Shown: positions 17,128 to 26,945, counted from the stretch's first letter. The stretch is DNA of 56,103 nt from Bacteroidales bacterium H4 (GCA_001701165.1 DAAP01000061.1:1-56103), one strand, 5' to 3'. Numbers and translations are program-made. Notes: generated from the sequence alone by a model not told the origin.

Positions 17128-18747
17128 ATGAAAGCTAAGCTTATCTCCGCGTTGCTGCTATGCGCTGCCATAGGCGCTTCGGCACAAGGCTACAAGGACG
17201 GTGTAGAGTACTACAAAGCCGGCCAATATGACAACGCCATCACCATCCTCGAACGCAACATCTCCGATGCGAGCACGAACAAAGCCATGGCATACTACTA
17301 CCTCGGACAATCGTATCTTGCAAAAGGCGATAAAACATCAGCCAAGAGCTACTTTGACAAAGGCCTTACAGCCAATGCCTCTTGCGGATACAACTACGTA
17401 GGCATAGGTGCTCTCGACCTCCAGGCCGGCAACGAAAGCGCTGCCAAAGACAACTTCAAAAAGGCTCAGTCTTACGAAAAGAAAAATGCAGAACTTCTCG
17501 TGGACATTGTTCGCGCCTACTACAAGGCCGACCCCGTAAAATACGCAAAGGATATTGAAGAATACCTCAAGAAGGCATACAAAACATCCAAAAACAACGA
17601 ACCGGCAATCTACATTTTCGAAGGAGACCGCCTTGCTGCAGCCAAAGATTGGAACAAGGCTGCCACCATGTACGAGCAGGCCATATACTTCGATGAGGAC
17701 AATCCCGAAGGCTACGTGAAGTATGCCAACGTGTATTTCAACACTGATGGCGGTAAGCGCTTCGCAATACAGAAATTGGTTGAGTTGCTGCAAAAAAATC
17801 CTAGCTCAGCCTTAGGTCAGCGCGAACTCGCCGAAAAATACTACGAAGACGGGCAATGGACCGAAGCTGCCAAACAATATGGCCAATATATCGCCAACCC
17901 CAACCACTTCCCGGAAGACAAAGAACGCTACGCTGTGCTGCTCTTCACCGGCAATAACTACCAAAAAGCATATGACATTGCCTCCGAAATCCTCCGCAAC
18001 AAGCCCGGCGACATCACACTTCAGCGTATCGTTGTCCGCTCACTTGATGCACTCAACCGCGACAGCGATGCCCTTCAAGAGACTCAAAGATACTTCGAAA
18101 ATGCAGCCAATGCCAATAAATTCAATGCTGCAGACTACAAGTTCTATGCCACCCTTCTGACCAAAGCCAATCAGGACTCTCTCGCAGTCGTCGTACTCCA
18201 AAAAGGAGCTCAAGCATTCCCCGAAGACGGAAGTATCCTTAAATCCTTGTCGGATGCTTATTGGGCCAAAAAAGAGTATAAGCTTTCGGCCGAATTCTAC
18301 AACAAGTACCTTGGCGAAGCCAAAGACCCGCAACGTAGCGACTACTACACTGCCGCCAAGCGCCTTTGGGCCGTATCCACCCTCAGCGACAACGACACCC
18401 CGGAAGAACGCGCACAACAAGCCCAACAGGGCCTTGACTACATGGATAAAGTTCTTGCCGACATCAAGCCGGAGCCCACATACCTACGCTGGAAAGCACT
18501 GCTTTACACAGCCAAAAACGGCAATAAACCCGATGAAAACACCGTCAAAACCTACGAGGAAATCATCGGCATCCTTGATCAGGATCCGGCAAATGCCGAC
18601 CCCGCTAATAAAGACAACTATCTTGACTACTACGTTGAAGCATACCATGCCATCGCTCAGTATTACTTGATACAAAAAGACACCGCCGCATTCGACGAAG
18701 CAAAGGCTCAAATGGACAAATACAAGGATTTGGCCGGCACCAAGTAA
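17128..18747 (+). CDS. Periplasmic tetratricopeptide-repeat protein
   Basis: A 539-aa exported protein. The N-terminus is a signal peptide ending near ASAQ (residue 20). The mature part consists of TPR helices from about GVEYYKAGQYDNAITILERN onward, with clear units such as AMAYYYLGQSYLAKGDKTSAKSYF and LADAYWAKKEYKLSAEF-like segments. TPR proteins are scaffolds for other proteins; the partner is unknown. In Bacteroidales such genes follow PstS-like lipoproteins, as here. The spacing of 247 bp and the half-sites upstream suggest its own promoter. A strong terminator follows 54 bp downstream. Confidence 0.85.
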   Translation: MKAKLISALLLCAAIGASAQGYKDGVEYYKAGQYDNAITILERNISDASTNKAMAYYYLGQSYLAKGDKTSAKSYFDKGLTANASCGYNYVGIGALDLQAGNESAAKDNFKKAQSYEKKNAELLVDIVRAYYKADPVKYAKDIEEYLKKAYKTSKNNEPAIYIFEGDRLAAAKDWNKAATMYEQAIYFDEDNPEGYVKYANVYFNTDGGKRFAIQKLVELLQKNPSSALGQRELAEKYYEDGQWTEAAKQYGQYIANPNHFPEDKERYAVLLFTGNNYQKAYDIASEILRNKPGDITLQRIVVRSLDALNRDSDALQETQRYFENAANANKFNAADYKFYATLLTKANQDSLAVVVLQKGAQAFPEDGSILKSLSDAYWAKKEYKLSAEFYNKYLGEAKDPQRSDYYTAAKRLWAVSTLSDNDTPEERAQQAQQGLDYMDKVLADIKPEPTYLRWKALLYTAKNGNKPDENTVKTYEEIIGILDQDPANADPANKDNYLDYYVEAYHAIAQYYLIQKDTAAFDEAKAQMDKYKDLAGTK

Positions 18748-18800
18748 TGCAAATTTAGGCTGATACGCGCAAGTACTCAACGACTTGCAATAAATCACAT

Positions 18801-18847
18801 GAATGCGGGGCTGGGCCTTATCTGGCAAAACCCCGCATTCATTTTTC
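18801..18847 (+). terminator. Strong rho-independent terminator
   Basis: GAATGCGGGG (18801-18810) pairs perfectly with CCCCGCATTC (18831-18840) and is followed by ATTTTTCT. The 10-bp GC-rich stem and U tract make a convincing terminator for the TPR gene. Confidence 0.88.
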
Positions 18848-19181
18848 TCTCACAAAAATGATGTTCGGCTGGAAACACATAGGATAACTCTCAATATGTG
18901 ACATAAGCATAATCTGCGGTTACATAAGACAACCCATTCTAAATCTTGAAATCAGAGAACAACTAATAACCGGGCAAGCTCCATAAAAAGTGCTAAAACA
19001 GCTCGTCAAAAGTATAAATTCAATAATTTTGTATTTACTATTAAGCAACACATAACTAAGGCTATCATACATTTGACCAAGCATCTGCGCATTAGACAAC
19101 GAATAGTCACCGATAAGTTATGAATACCACTATCCTTCTTCGATAGCAATTATAAGAATAGACATATAACCACCTTTAACC
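18848..19181. other. Intergenic region before relA
   Basis: The 334 bp between the terminator and relA are AT-rich and hold no plausible gene. A -7 box TAATTTTG at 19024-19031 predicts a relA start near 19038 and a leader of about 144 nt, long for this genome. I see no known riboswitch in it. Confidence 0.5.
19024..19031 (+). promoter_or_regulatory. -7 promoter box of relA (TAATTTTG)
   Basis: TAATTTTG matches TAnnTTTG. It gives an unusually long leader of about 144 nt. The -33 region has no clear TTTG. Confidence 0.4.
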
Positions 19182-21422
19182 ATGCGTCTGTCCGATTTAA
19201 CTGACATTTCGACCGACATTATAAGTCCTAACGAATTGGCCGACCTCACCAAAGAGTTCAATCAATTGGTTCGCGCACTACATGGGCGTGTATCCGAAGA
19301 AGATACAGCCACCCTTGAGGACGTCATAGCCCAATCCATTCTTTCCGGAAAACTCAAACGTGACACCTTCGGATTACATCCGCTAAGCCAAAGCATTGCT
19401 ACAACAATGCTATTGTGCGATAGTTTGGGTGCCGACCGCGCTATTTCAATAGCCATATTACTGCACGAAATTGTACACGATCAATGTATTACCATCGAGG
19501 ACGTTCGGTCACGTTGGGGCGATGACATCGCCACCATTGTGCGCTGCCTCCTTAAGACACGCGACCTCTACGCCACACATGCCGCAGCCATCGAAAGCGA
19601 AAACTTTAAGCGCCTGCTGCTGACACTCGCCGAAGACATACGTGTCATCATCATCATGATTGTCGCTCGTGTTGTGCTGATGCGTTCAATCAACCACCAC
19701 CCAAATCAAGATGCTGTACGCCAAGTAGCCATGGAGGCCGCTTATCTTTATGCGCCTCTGGCCCATCGTCTCGGGCTATACACACTCAAAAGCGAGCTTG
19801 AAGATCTTTCGCTGAAATATACCGACCGCGAAACATATACATCCATCGCCCACAAACTCAACGAAACCAAGGCGCGACGTGATGCATACATCGATGCTTT
19901 CATCGCCCCGGTCAAACAAAAACTTATCGAGGCCGGGCTGCACTTCGACATAAAAGGCCGCACAAAAAGCATCTATTCCATCTGGAACAAGATGAAGATG
20001 CAAAAAAACGATATCGAACACATTTACGACCTATTCGCAATACGAATCATACTTGACACCCCTCTCGAACGCGAAAAAGCCGAGTGCTGGCTGGCTTATT
20101 CGGTGGTCACCGACATGTACCAACCCAATCCCTCACGCACCAAGGATTGGATATCTGTACCTAAGACCAATGGTTACGAATCATTACATACCACTGTCTG
20201 TGGTCCCGACAACAAGTTTGTCGAAGTACAGATACGCACCAGACGAATGGACGAAATCGCCGAAAAAGGACTGGCCGCCCATTGGCGATACAAGGGCATT
20301 AAAAGCGAAGGGAACTTGGATGCATGGATGAAGAATGTCCGCGATATCCTGGAAACAGCCGAAAACGGGCCTTCGGAGCTGATGAAAAACATGACCATGG
20401 ACGTCTACAACAAGGAGGTCTTTGTATTTACACCCAAAGGCGACCTATACAGGCTGCCTTTAGGAGCATCGTTGCTTGATTTCGCATTTCACATACACAC
20501 ACGTCTGGGATGCCAATGCATCGGCGGACGTGTCAACGGTTGCAATCGTAAAATCAACTATAAATTGCAAAGCGGCGATACGGTAGAAGTGTTTACCTCG
20601 CCGCAGCAACAGCCCAAGCGTGACTGGCTGTCTTTTGCCGTCACGTCAAAAGCTCGCAACAAAATACGAGTCACACTCAAAGAACAACAAAACCGCGCAG
20701 CCGAACTGGGCAGGGAATTATTGCAACGCAGATTTAAGAATCGCAAGATTGAGATCGAAGAAAACATACTGACGCGACTTATCCGCAAACTCGGGTTCAA
20801 GACGACAACGGATTTTTACAGCAGCCTCGGAGAAGAACGCACTGACATAAACGATATCTTCGAACAATACGAGGTCATGCGCGACAAAACCTCCGAGACG
20901 GCAATTCCAACTGTCAGCGCAGAAGAATTCGTGCTGCGCGAAAACGATGATAACACAACAAATGCCTCAGATGTCCTCGTCATTGGACATGGCAAAGGCG
21001 TCAAAGGCCTGAATTACAAGATGGCACGATGCTGCAATCCCATTTATGGAGATGAAGTCTTCGGTTTTATTTCGGCTGAAGGTTACATCAAAATTCACCG
21101 CTCTGACTGCCCTAACGCCGCCAATATCAGGCAGAAATATCCCTATCGTATCATACGCACACGATGGAGCGGTCATTTTGACGGCCAAATGTCAGCCACA
21201 CTTCGTATATTGGGACAAGATGACATCGGTATCATCACAAACATAACTTCCATAATCACAAAAGAGCACAACACTTCGCTACGCAATATAGCCGTAGACT
21301 CCAACGACGGTCTCTTCCAAGGATATGTCGTAGTCGGCGTAGGCGACACAGCGGCACTTAACAATCTTATCAAAAAAATCAAAACAGTAAAAGGAGTAAA
21401 AGATGTACAACGCAGCAAATAA
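19182..21422 (+). CDS. relA: RelA/SpoT-family (p)ppGpp synthetase with degenerate hydrolase domain
   Basis: A long RelA/SpoT homolog of 746 aa making the alarmone (p)ppGpp. The N-terminal HD hydrolase domain has lost its catalytic set: the HDxxED motif reads HEIVHD (95-100), and the segment normally KLADRLHNM reads MIVARVVLM (159-167), so the catalytic Asp and Asn are gone. The synthetase domain is intact: RTKSIYSIWNKM, RTKDWISVPKTNGYESLHTTV, EVQIRTRRMDEIAEKGLAAHW. TGS (from VFTPKGDLYRLP) and C-terminal ACT domains follow. It should therefore be synthetase-only, like RelA, with ppGpp hydrolysis supplied elsewhere. The next gene overlaps its end by 20 bp. Confidence 0.93.
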   Translation: MRLSDLTDISTDIISPNELADLTKEFNQLVRALHGRVSEEDTATLEDVIAQSILSGKLKRDTFGLHPLSQSIATTMLLCDSLGADRAISIAILLHEIVHDQCITIEDVRSRWGDDIATIVRCLLKTRDLYATHAAAIESENFKRLLLTLAEDIRVIIIMIVARVVLMRSINHHPNQDAVRQVAMEAAYLYAPLAHRLGLYTLKSELEDLSLKYTDRETYTSIAHKLNETKARRDAYIDAFIAPVKQKLIEAGLHFDIKGRTKSIYSIWNKMKMQKNDIEHIYDLFAIRIILDTPLEREKAECWLAYSVVTDMYQPNPSRTKDWISVPKTNGYESLHTTVCGPDNKFVEVQIRTRRMDEIAEKGLAAHWRYKGIKSEGNLDAWMKNVRDILETAENGPSELMKNMTMDVYNKEVFVFTPKGDLYRLPLGASLLDFAFHIHTRLGCQCIGGRVNGCNRKINYKLQSGDTVEVFTSPQQQPKRDWLSFAVTSKARNKIRVTLKEQQNRAAELGRELLQRRFKNRKIEIEENILTRLIRKLGFKTTTDFYSSLGEERTDINDIFEQYEVMRDKTSETAIPTVSAEEFVLRENDDNTTNASDVLVIGHGKGVKGLNYKMARCCNPIYGDEVFGFISAEGYIKIHRSDCPNAANIRQKYPYRIIRTRWSGHFDGQMSATLRILGQDDIGIITNITSIITKEHNTSLRNIAVDSNDGLFQGYVVVGVGDTAALNNLIKKIKTVKGVKDVQRSK

Positions 21423-22269
21423 TATTAAGACATTTGCCGTGGTCGCACTGGCTACAACAGCTATGTCTCTCGGAAGTTGTGGTGGAAACACCGACGATGG
21501 AGCCCACACCCTTGTTGACTCAATTCACCGGTGTATTACCATGGGTAATTACGAACATGCTTACGCGCTCATGGATAGTCTAAATACGCGCTATCCTGAC
21601 AGCATCGCATTGCGCAAGGCCATAATGGCCGAGAAAGCCCAAGCTCAAGCAAACCAAGCCCGGAGCATGCTTCCCAAATGTATTGCGCGTGTCGACTCGC
21701 TGACCGTTGCCATTGATGATGCATCCAAGACCTTTATTACACGACAAACTTCCTCTACTATGGGTTCATACCTTGTACACCGTAATGCCACAAACATTGA
21801 CCTTGCAGCCAATCGTAACGCTATCCAGCCGCGCGTGGTGGACATGGATACCCCATGGCTCATAGCAACCACACTTGTCTCGTCCAAGGCCCCGATATCT
21901 CTGTCCATAAAAGACGCATCCGGTAATATTTTGGCACAGACCGCAATAAGTGCCGATGCGTGCGTACACAGCGATGATGCATGGCGTTTCAATGTTGGGC
22001 CGGAGGCCGCGACACCACTGGCAAATGCCTTGCAAGCCTATCACGGCAAGGGCACAAGCGCCGTCGTCACCGATGCCGCAGGCAAGTCACATTCCATATC
22101 TATTAGTGCTGCCCTGGCGGAAGCAATTGTCGCTTCGGAGCATTTAGCCTCGCTTCAGGCACAATTATTCTACGCGCGCAAGACCTGCGAAAAACTACAA
22201 CGTCGCCTACAATTGGCTCGCGATCAGCAGGCAAATGATGGCCGAGCAACCAGCTCCCTGCCCGAATAA
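21403..22269 (+). CDS. Lipoprotein of unknown function overlapping relA
   Basis: A 288-aa lipoprotein with signal peptide and lipobox LGSC (Cys about residue 26). The N-terminal mature part is helical (VDSIHRCITMGNYEHAYALMDSLNTRYPDS resembles a single TPR-like hairpin), then a coiled coil, a beta-rich middle and a C-terminal coiled coil (LQAQLFYARKTCEKLQRRLQ). I know no named family. The ATG at 21403 is preceded by AAAAGGAG inside relA, an unusually good ribosome site for this group, and the 20-bp overlap implies translational coupling with relA. Confidence 0.8.
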   Translation: MYNAANNIKTFAVVALATTAMSLGSCGGNTDDGAHTLVDSIHRCITMGNYEHAYALMDSLNTRYPDSIALRKAIMAEKAQAQANQARSMLPKCIARVDSLTVAIDDASKTFITRQTSSTMGSYLVHRNATNIDLAANRNAIQPRVVDMDTPWLIATTLVSSKAPISLSIKDASGNILAQTAISADACVHSDDAWRFNVGPEAATPLANALQAYHGKGTSAVVTDAAGKSHSISISAALAEAIVASEHLASLQAQLFYARKTCEKLQRRLQLARDQQANDGRATSSLPE

Positions 22270-22323
22270 TATAAGCAAGCACATTCATAACACACCTATT
22301 GTTCTGCATCCAAGCCATATCAT

Positions 22324-22455
22324 ATGCTCCACATTGTATTCTGTATTGTTCTTATAGTATTACTTATTGTTGCAATAAAAGTCTATATTCCATTTGTATA
22401 TAAGCTTTTTGACGTTGCAAGAGAAATTTTAGACCGATTGTACTATCGTGAATAA
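22324..22455 (+). CDS. Candidate 43-codon single-pass membrane microprotein
   Basis: An open frame from ATG to TAA encodes 43 residues: MLHIVFCIVLIVLLIVAIKV forms one strong membrane helix, followed by a short soluble tail with alternating charges (KLFDVAREILDRLYYRE). It lies alone in a 391-bp gap between the relA-linked lipoprotein and dedA. No Shine-Dalgarno sequence is visible, which is usual for Bacteroidetes. It is too short to be sure it is expressed. Confidence 0.45.
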   Translation: MLHIVFCIVLIVLLIVAIKVYIPFVYKLFDVAREILDRLYYRE

Positions 22456-22611
22456 AATCCGTCGAACACAGCCATACCGACCAACTGCAACTTCAATACA
22501 TACACCGTTACAAACCCACAAACAGGTTAAGTAAATAACAAATTTTTTTACTCCATCGGGTTACGACTCTTTTTGGCTATATGGCATATAGGGCATCCGG
22601 ATAAAATTTCG

Positions 22612-22619
22612 TAATTTTG
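22612..22619 (+). promoter_or_regulatory. -7 promoter box of dedA (TAATTTTG)
   Basis: TAATTTTG matches TAnnTTTG and predicts a start near 22626, 35 nt before the dedA ATG. Confidence 0.5.
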
Positions 22620-22660
22620 CAGATAAATTAATCATCGATAAACGACCTAAACGCTACACA

Positions 22661-23374
22661 ATGTTTGACACTATACTTGCATTGATACCCCTTGACGGTG
22701 GAGCCGAATTCTCATTCAGTGCCTCTGAATTTTTCCGCTGGTTTGTGGAAAACGCCAATTACCTATTTGTTTTTATATTCATGGTCATTGAGAGTTCTTT
22801 CATCCCTTTTCCGTCAGAAGTTGTAGTACCTCCGGCCGCGTATATCGCAGTGACATCTCCGGACGGGGGCATGAGTGTTATAGGCGTATGTCTTGTGGCC
22901 ACAGCAGGTGCATTGTGCGGCGCCTACGTCAACTATTACCTATCGCTGTGGATTGGACGTCCGCTTGTATACCGCTTTGCAGACTCGCGCATAGGACACG
23001 CGTGCCTACTGGATCGCGCAAAAGTTGTACGTGCCGAGAGCTACTTTGACAAACACGGAGCTATCAGCACCTTCATAGGCCGACTTATACCGGCCATCCG
23101 TCAGCTCATAAGCATTCCGGCCGGACTATCGCGCATGAACATAGGCGTATTCACCCTCTTCACCATTCTCGGTGCCGGGGTTTGGAACACTATTCTTACA
23201 GCCCTCGGATGGTGGCTTGGCAAGAGCGTGCCTCGCGATGTTTTATTTGAAAAAATAGAGCATTACAACAGCTATCTTACATATGCCGGGGTGGGCATAT
23301 TGCTTGTATGTGTGGCTTTCATTGTATACAATGCATGCAAGCGCAGGGAAAACAAGACCCAACGGCAAAAATAG
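22661..23374 (+). CDS. DedA-family membrane protein
   Basis: A 237-aa inner-membrane protein of the DedA/VTT (SNARE-associated) family; some members move undecaprenyl phosphate or phosphatidylethanolamine across the membrane. Family features are the N-terminal FMVIESSFIPFPSEVVVPPAAYIA with its acidic residues, the re-entrant region around GALCGAYVNYYLSLWIGR, and FIGRLIPAIRQLISIPAG matching the F..R..P..R motif. It has about five membrane segments. A promoter box lies 42 bp upstream. rpe follows after 39 bp. The family is secure; the lipid substrate is unknown. Confidence 0.92.
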   Translation: MFDTILALIPLDGGAEFSFSASEFFRWFVENANYLFVFIFMVIESSFIPFPSEVVVPPAAYIAVTSPDGGMSVIGVCLVATAGALCGAYVNYYLSLWIGRPLVYRFADSRIGHACLLDRAKVVRAESYFDKHGAISTFIGRLIPAIRQLISIPAGLSRMNIGVFTLFTILGAGVWNTILTALGWWLGKSVPRDVLFEKIEHYNSYLTYAGVGILLVCVAFIVYNACKRRENKTQRQK

Positions 23375-23413
23375 TTTTGTACGAAACAACAGCACAATAC
23401 AACAAGAACCAAT

Positions 23414-24070
23414 ATGATAGTATCTCCCTCGTTACTTTCTGCCGATTTCGGCAACCTTGACCGCGACCTCGCAATGCTCGAAGCATCCGAGGCCGATTGG
23501 TATCATCTCGATGTCATGGACGGTGTATTCGTCCCCAATATATCCTTCGGTTTTCCCATAATCGATGCCATCGCACGGCGTGCCACCAAACCGCTGGACG
23601 TCCACTTGATGATAGTTGACCCAGACCGATACATTACGCGTGTGCGCGACACTGGTGCCGCCATTATGAATGTTCACCAGGAAGCATGCACACATCTACA
23701 TCGTACCATCAGCGCAATACACCAAGCCGGAATGCGTGCAGCCGTAACACTCAACCCCGCCACTCCGGTATGCATGCTCGAAGACATCATCACCGATGTT
23801 GATATGGTACTGCTGATGAGTGTCAACCCCGGCTTCTGTGGACAAAGCTTCATTTCGGAAATTATACACAAGACACGGCGCTTACGCCGTCTAATCGCTG
23901 AGAGTGGCAGCAAGGCAATCATCGAAATTGACGGCGGAGTCAACGACATGACCGGGAAACAACTGGCTGATGCCGGGGCTGATGCTCTGGTGGCTGGAAG
24001 TGCCGTATTCCACGATCCGAATCCTGCAGCAGCCATCCGCCGACTTAAATCGCTGACAATGCAGCATTAA
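23414..24070 (+). CDS. rpe: Ribulose-phosphate 3-epimerase
   Basis: The enzyme interconverts D-ribulose 5-phosphate and D-xylulose 5-phosphate in the pentose phosphate pathway. The 218-aa TIM barrel has the family marks SPSLLSADFGNL, WYHLDVMDGVFVPNISFG with metal ligands, LDVHLMI, MSVNPGFCGQ and the C-terminal EIDGGVN with phosphate-binding VAGSAVF. It lies 39 bp after dedA and 76 bp before ftsK on the same strand. Confidence 0.97.
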   Translation: MIVSPSLLSADFGNLDRDLAMLEASEADWYHLDVMDGVFVPNISFGFPIIDAIARRATKPLDVHLMIVDPDRYITRVRDTGAAIMNVHQEACTHLHRTISAIHQAGMRAAVTLNPATPVCMLEDIITDVDMVLLMSVNPGFCGQSFISEIIHKTRRLRRLIAESGSKAIIEIDGGVNDMTGKQLADAGADALVAGSAVFHDPNPAAAIRRLKSLTMQH

Positions 24071-24146
24071 GGCCCTCCGCAAGGTCAACTAATAAGTTTT
24101 CACTTAAAAGCCACGCATATCCATCTCAAACGTATCCACCTTCGTC

Positions 24147-26828
24147 ATGGACGAATTTGAAATAAACATAAAAGACAGAAATCGCAGACGTCGCCTTCAT
24201 GCCACTATGCATAAGAACAGCGTCACGGGAAGCGATATGGAACGCCACCGCACGTATACACCGGCATATGAGCGTGTGGCGGATACCGTGTCCGAAGCAA
24301 ATAACGACATGACAACACCCGAAGAAGACATGCCTGCCATGGACAAACCGCGACGCAAATCCCACGAAAAAGCGACAACGGAAGAAGCCGTAGAGCGGTC
24401 AGTCACTGCTATCGACCCAGACATGTCAATGCCGTTGATACGCAACAAGTCTTGGCGAATATTTCTTGGCACGGTTTGCGGGCTGGCTGGCGTAGTGATA
24501 TTGCTGATGTTACTCTCACATCTTGGCAATGGTGCACACGATCAAAGCGCCGCGACATCAATGTCTATCGAACAAATGGCAGCAAAACCCGGTTCAACCG
24601 AAAACATCGGCGGAGGCTTAGGCGCCTGGCTTTCGAATGCATTATTTACTGATGCTCTCGGCCTTGGATCGATAGTCATGACCTTATATCTACTCATCCT
24701 CGCTATAGGTTTTTTCGGTGTCAAGCGTATCAAATTTTGGTCCTTGACGTTCAAATCACTACTACTTGCAATCACCACAAGTATTGTTGTTGGCTTAGTG
24801 ACATTCAACGCCCAAACAGCCATAAGCCTTGGCGGCACACACGGCCATGAAGTCAACGCATATCTTCTGCACATAGGCGGCCCCATCGTGGCCGTAGCAT
24901 TATCCATCCTTCTTTTAGTTACCGTGGTTTGCGTCTATCTCAACGACATATTACGTTTTGCACATAAGTGTGCCGAAATACGCCGTCGTTACCGCCTGAC
25001 ACACGCCATAAATCGCGAACGCTCGACAGACAACGAAGCAAAAAATGTCACAACTTTTGCCGATACTTTCATCGTCGATGGTAAAGAAACCAATGCGGGT
25101 AAAGACCATATCGATACGACCGAAGATACGGCCGCATCAAATACGGCTCAAAATACTACCGCTACTATTGAAGACCCGAAAACAGCAACGGACGAAGGCT
25201 TCAACATTGATCCTGACCCTGCACAGCCCGACACCGAAGACACCATATTTACCATAGACACGCCACAAGTTGATAAAATAGACGATGGCAAAGCCATAGC
25301 CGGCACCTCAGGCTCGGGAGTATACTCAGACCATCGCGCAATTCTACCCGGATACAGTTTTCCCACCCTTGAACTGCTCAAAGACATTCCACAGCGCATA
25401 TCCGCAGATCCTAACGAATTACAGCACAACAAGGACCGCATCGAGAAGGCTTTGGCCGACCACAAAATCACTATAGACAGCATCAAGGCCACCGTCGGCC
25501 CGACCGTGACATTATATGAAATCGTACCCAGCGAGGGCATACGTATCGCACAAATCAAACGCCTTGAAGACGATATTGCACTGAGCCTTGCCGCCAGCCA
25601 TATACGCATCATAGCACCTATGCCGGGCAAAGGTACTGTCGGCATCGAGGTCCCCAACGGCGACCCTCAGACAGTGTCTATTCGTGCGGTGCTGTCGTCC
25701 AAGAGATTCCGCGAATACGACAAGCCGCTACCCATAGCAATGGGAGCTACAATATCTAATGATATATTTGTAGCCGATTTGGCTTCTATGCCGCATGTTT
25801 TGGTTGCCGGTGCCACCGGACAAGGTAAATCTGTGGGGCTCAACGTCATCATCGCCTCGCTACTATACAAGAAACATCCCACCGAACTAAAGTTTGTCCT
25901 TATCGACCCTAAGGAAGTTGAGTTCAGTCTTTACAATAAGCTCGAAAAGCATTATCTGGCCAAACTACCGGGCGAAGAAAGTGCCATTGTCACCGATTTC
26001 GAGAAAGTATTGATGGTGCTAAATTCGTTATGTGTCGAGATGGACACCCGATACGGACTGCTGCGCGAAGCCGGGGTACGCGACATTGTCGAGTACAACA
26101 AAAAGTTCGAAGAAGGACGTCTCAACCCCGATTACGGCCATCACTATATGCCATACATAGTGGTTGTTATCGATGAATTTGCCGACCTTATAATGACTGC
26201 CGGCAAGGAAATTGAGCTGCCGGTAACACGCATTACCCAAAAGGCACGCGCCATTGGCATACACATGGTCATAGCCACGCAACGTCCGTCTACAAACGTG
26301 CTCACCGGACTTATCAAAAGTAATTGCCCGGCGCGTATCGCTTTCCGTACATTCCAAATGGTGGACTCGCGCGTAATACTCGACCGACCGGGCGCTAACC
26401 AACTTATCGGCCGCGGAGACATGCTTTACAGCCAAAGCGGCGAACCGGTGCGTGTCCAGTGCGCATTTATATCCACAGACGAAGTAGACAACCTTGTCAA
26501 CTATATCTTCAATCAGACGGGATTCACCAAGGCTTACGAATTGCCCGAACCAAAGTTGTCCAACGATGACCACCAAATTGGCGGATATATGGGCGCAGGC
26601 ACCAACGACCGCGACCCGCTCTTTGACGAATGCGCACGTTTCATCATCACACAATCTACTGCATCAACGTCCTCGCTACAACGACGCTTCCAAATTGGGT
26701 ATAACCGCGCAGGAAAAATCATCGACCAAATGGAAGCATGTGGCATAGTCGGCCCCGCCAGTGGCAATAAACCGCGACAGATAAAGATGGACGCTATGGA
26801 GCTGGAGCATGTGCTCTCACAACACTGA
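24147..26828 (+). CDS. ftsK: DNA translocase FtsK
   Basis: FtsK couples cell division to chromosome segregation by pumping DNA at the septum and activating XerCD. Four N-terminal membrane helices (about residues 106-128, 168-194, 206-228, 240-262) are followed by a long acidic, Thr/Asp-rich linker (about 300-390), the FtsK alpha domain, the RecA-like motor with Walker A GATGQGKSVG and Walker B VVVIDEFADLI, and the winged-helix gamma domain (SSLQRRFQIGYNRAGKIIDQME). The length of 893 aa is usual for Bacteroidetes. The roughly 110-residue segment before the first helix is highly charged. It heads the conserved run ftsK, LolA-like gene, trxB. Confidence 0.97.
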   Translation: MDEFEINIKDRNRRRRLHATMHKNSVTGSDMERHRTYTPAYERVADTVSEANNDMTTPEEDMPAMDKPRRKSHEKATTEEAVERSVTAIDPDMSMPLIRNKSWRIFLGTVCGLAGVVILLMLLSHLGNGAHDQSAATSMSIEQMAAKPGSTENIGGGLGAWLSNALFTDALGLGSIVMTLYLLILAIGFFGVKRIKFWSLTFKSLLLAITTSIVVGLVTFNAQTAISLGGTHGHEVNAYLLHIGGPIVAVALSILLLVTVVCVYLNDILRFAHKCAEIRRRYRLTHAINRERSTDNEAKNVTTFADTFIVDGKETNAGKDHIDTTEDTAASNTAQNTTATIEDPKTATDEGFNIDPDPAQPDTEDTIFTIDTPQVDKIDDGKAIAGTSGSGVYSDHRAILPGYSFPTLELLKDIPQRISADPNELQHNKDRIEKALADHKITIDSIKATVGPTVTLYEIVPSEGIRIAQIKRLEDDIALSLAASHIRIIAPMPGKGTVGIEVPNGDPQTVSIRAVLSSKRFREYDKPLPIAMGATISNDIFVADLASMPHVLVAGATGQGKSVGLNVIIASLLYKKHPTELKFVLIDPKEVEFSLYNKLEKHYLAKLPGEESAIVTDFEKVLMVLNSLCVEMDTRYGLLREAGVRDIVEYNKKFEEGRLNPDYGHHYMPYIVVVIDEFADLIMTAGKEIELPVTRITQKARAIGIHMVIATQRPSTNVLTGLIKSNCPARIAFRTFQMVDSRVILDRPGANQLIGRGDMLYSQSGEPVRVQCAFISTDEVDNLVNYIFNQTGFTKAYELPEPKLSNDDHQIGGYMGAGTNDRDPLFDECARFIITQSTASTSSLQRRFQIGYNRAGKIIDQMEACGIVGPASGNKPRQIKMDAMELEHVLSQH

Positions 26829-26945
26829 CACATCACGAGTTGTACGGCAAAAGTGACGACTATCAAACGAAGATATACAAAGGGATGCAGATAAACATTG
26901 GCCGATACTTAATTGTTTAGTATAAAAACACATATCATAACAACT

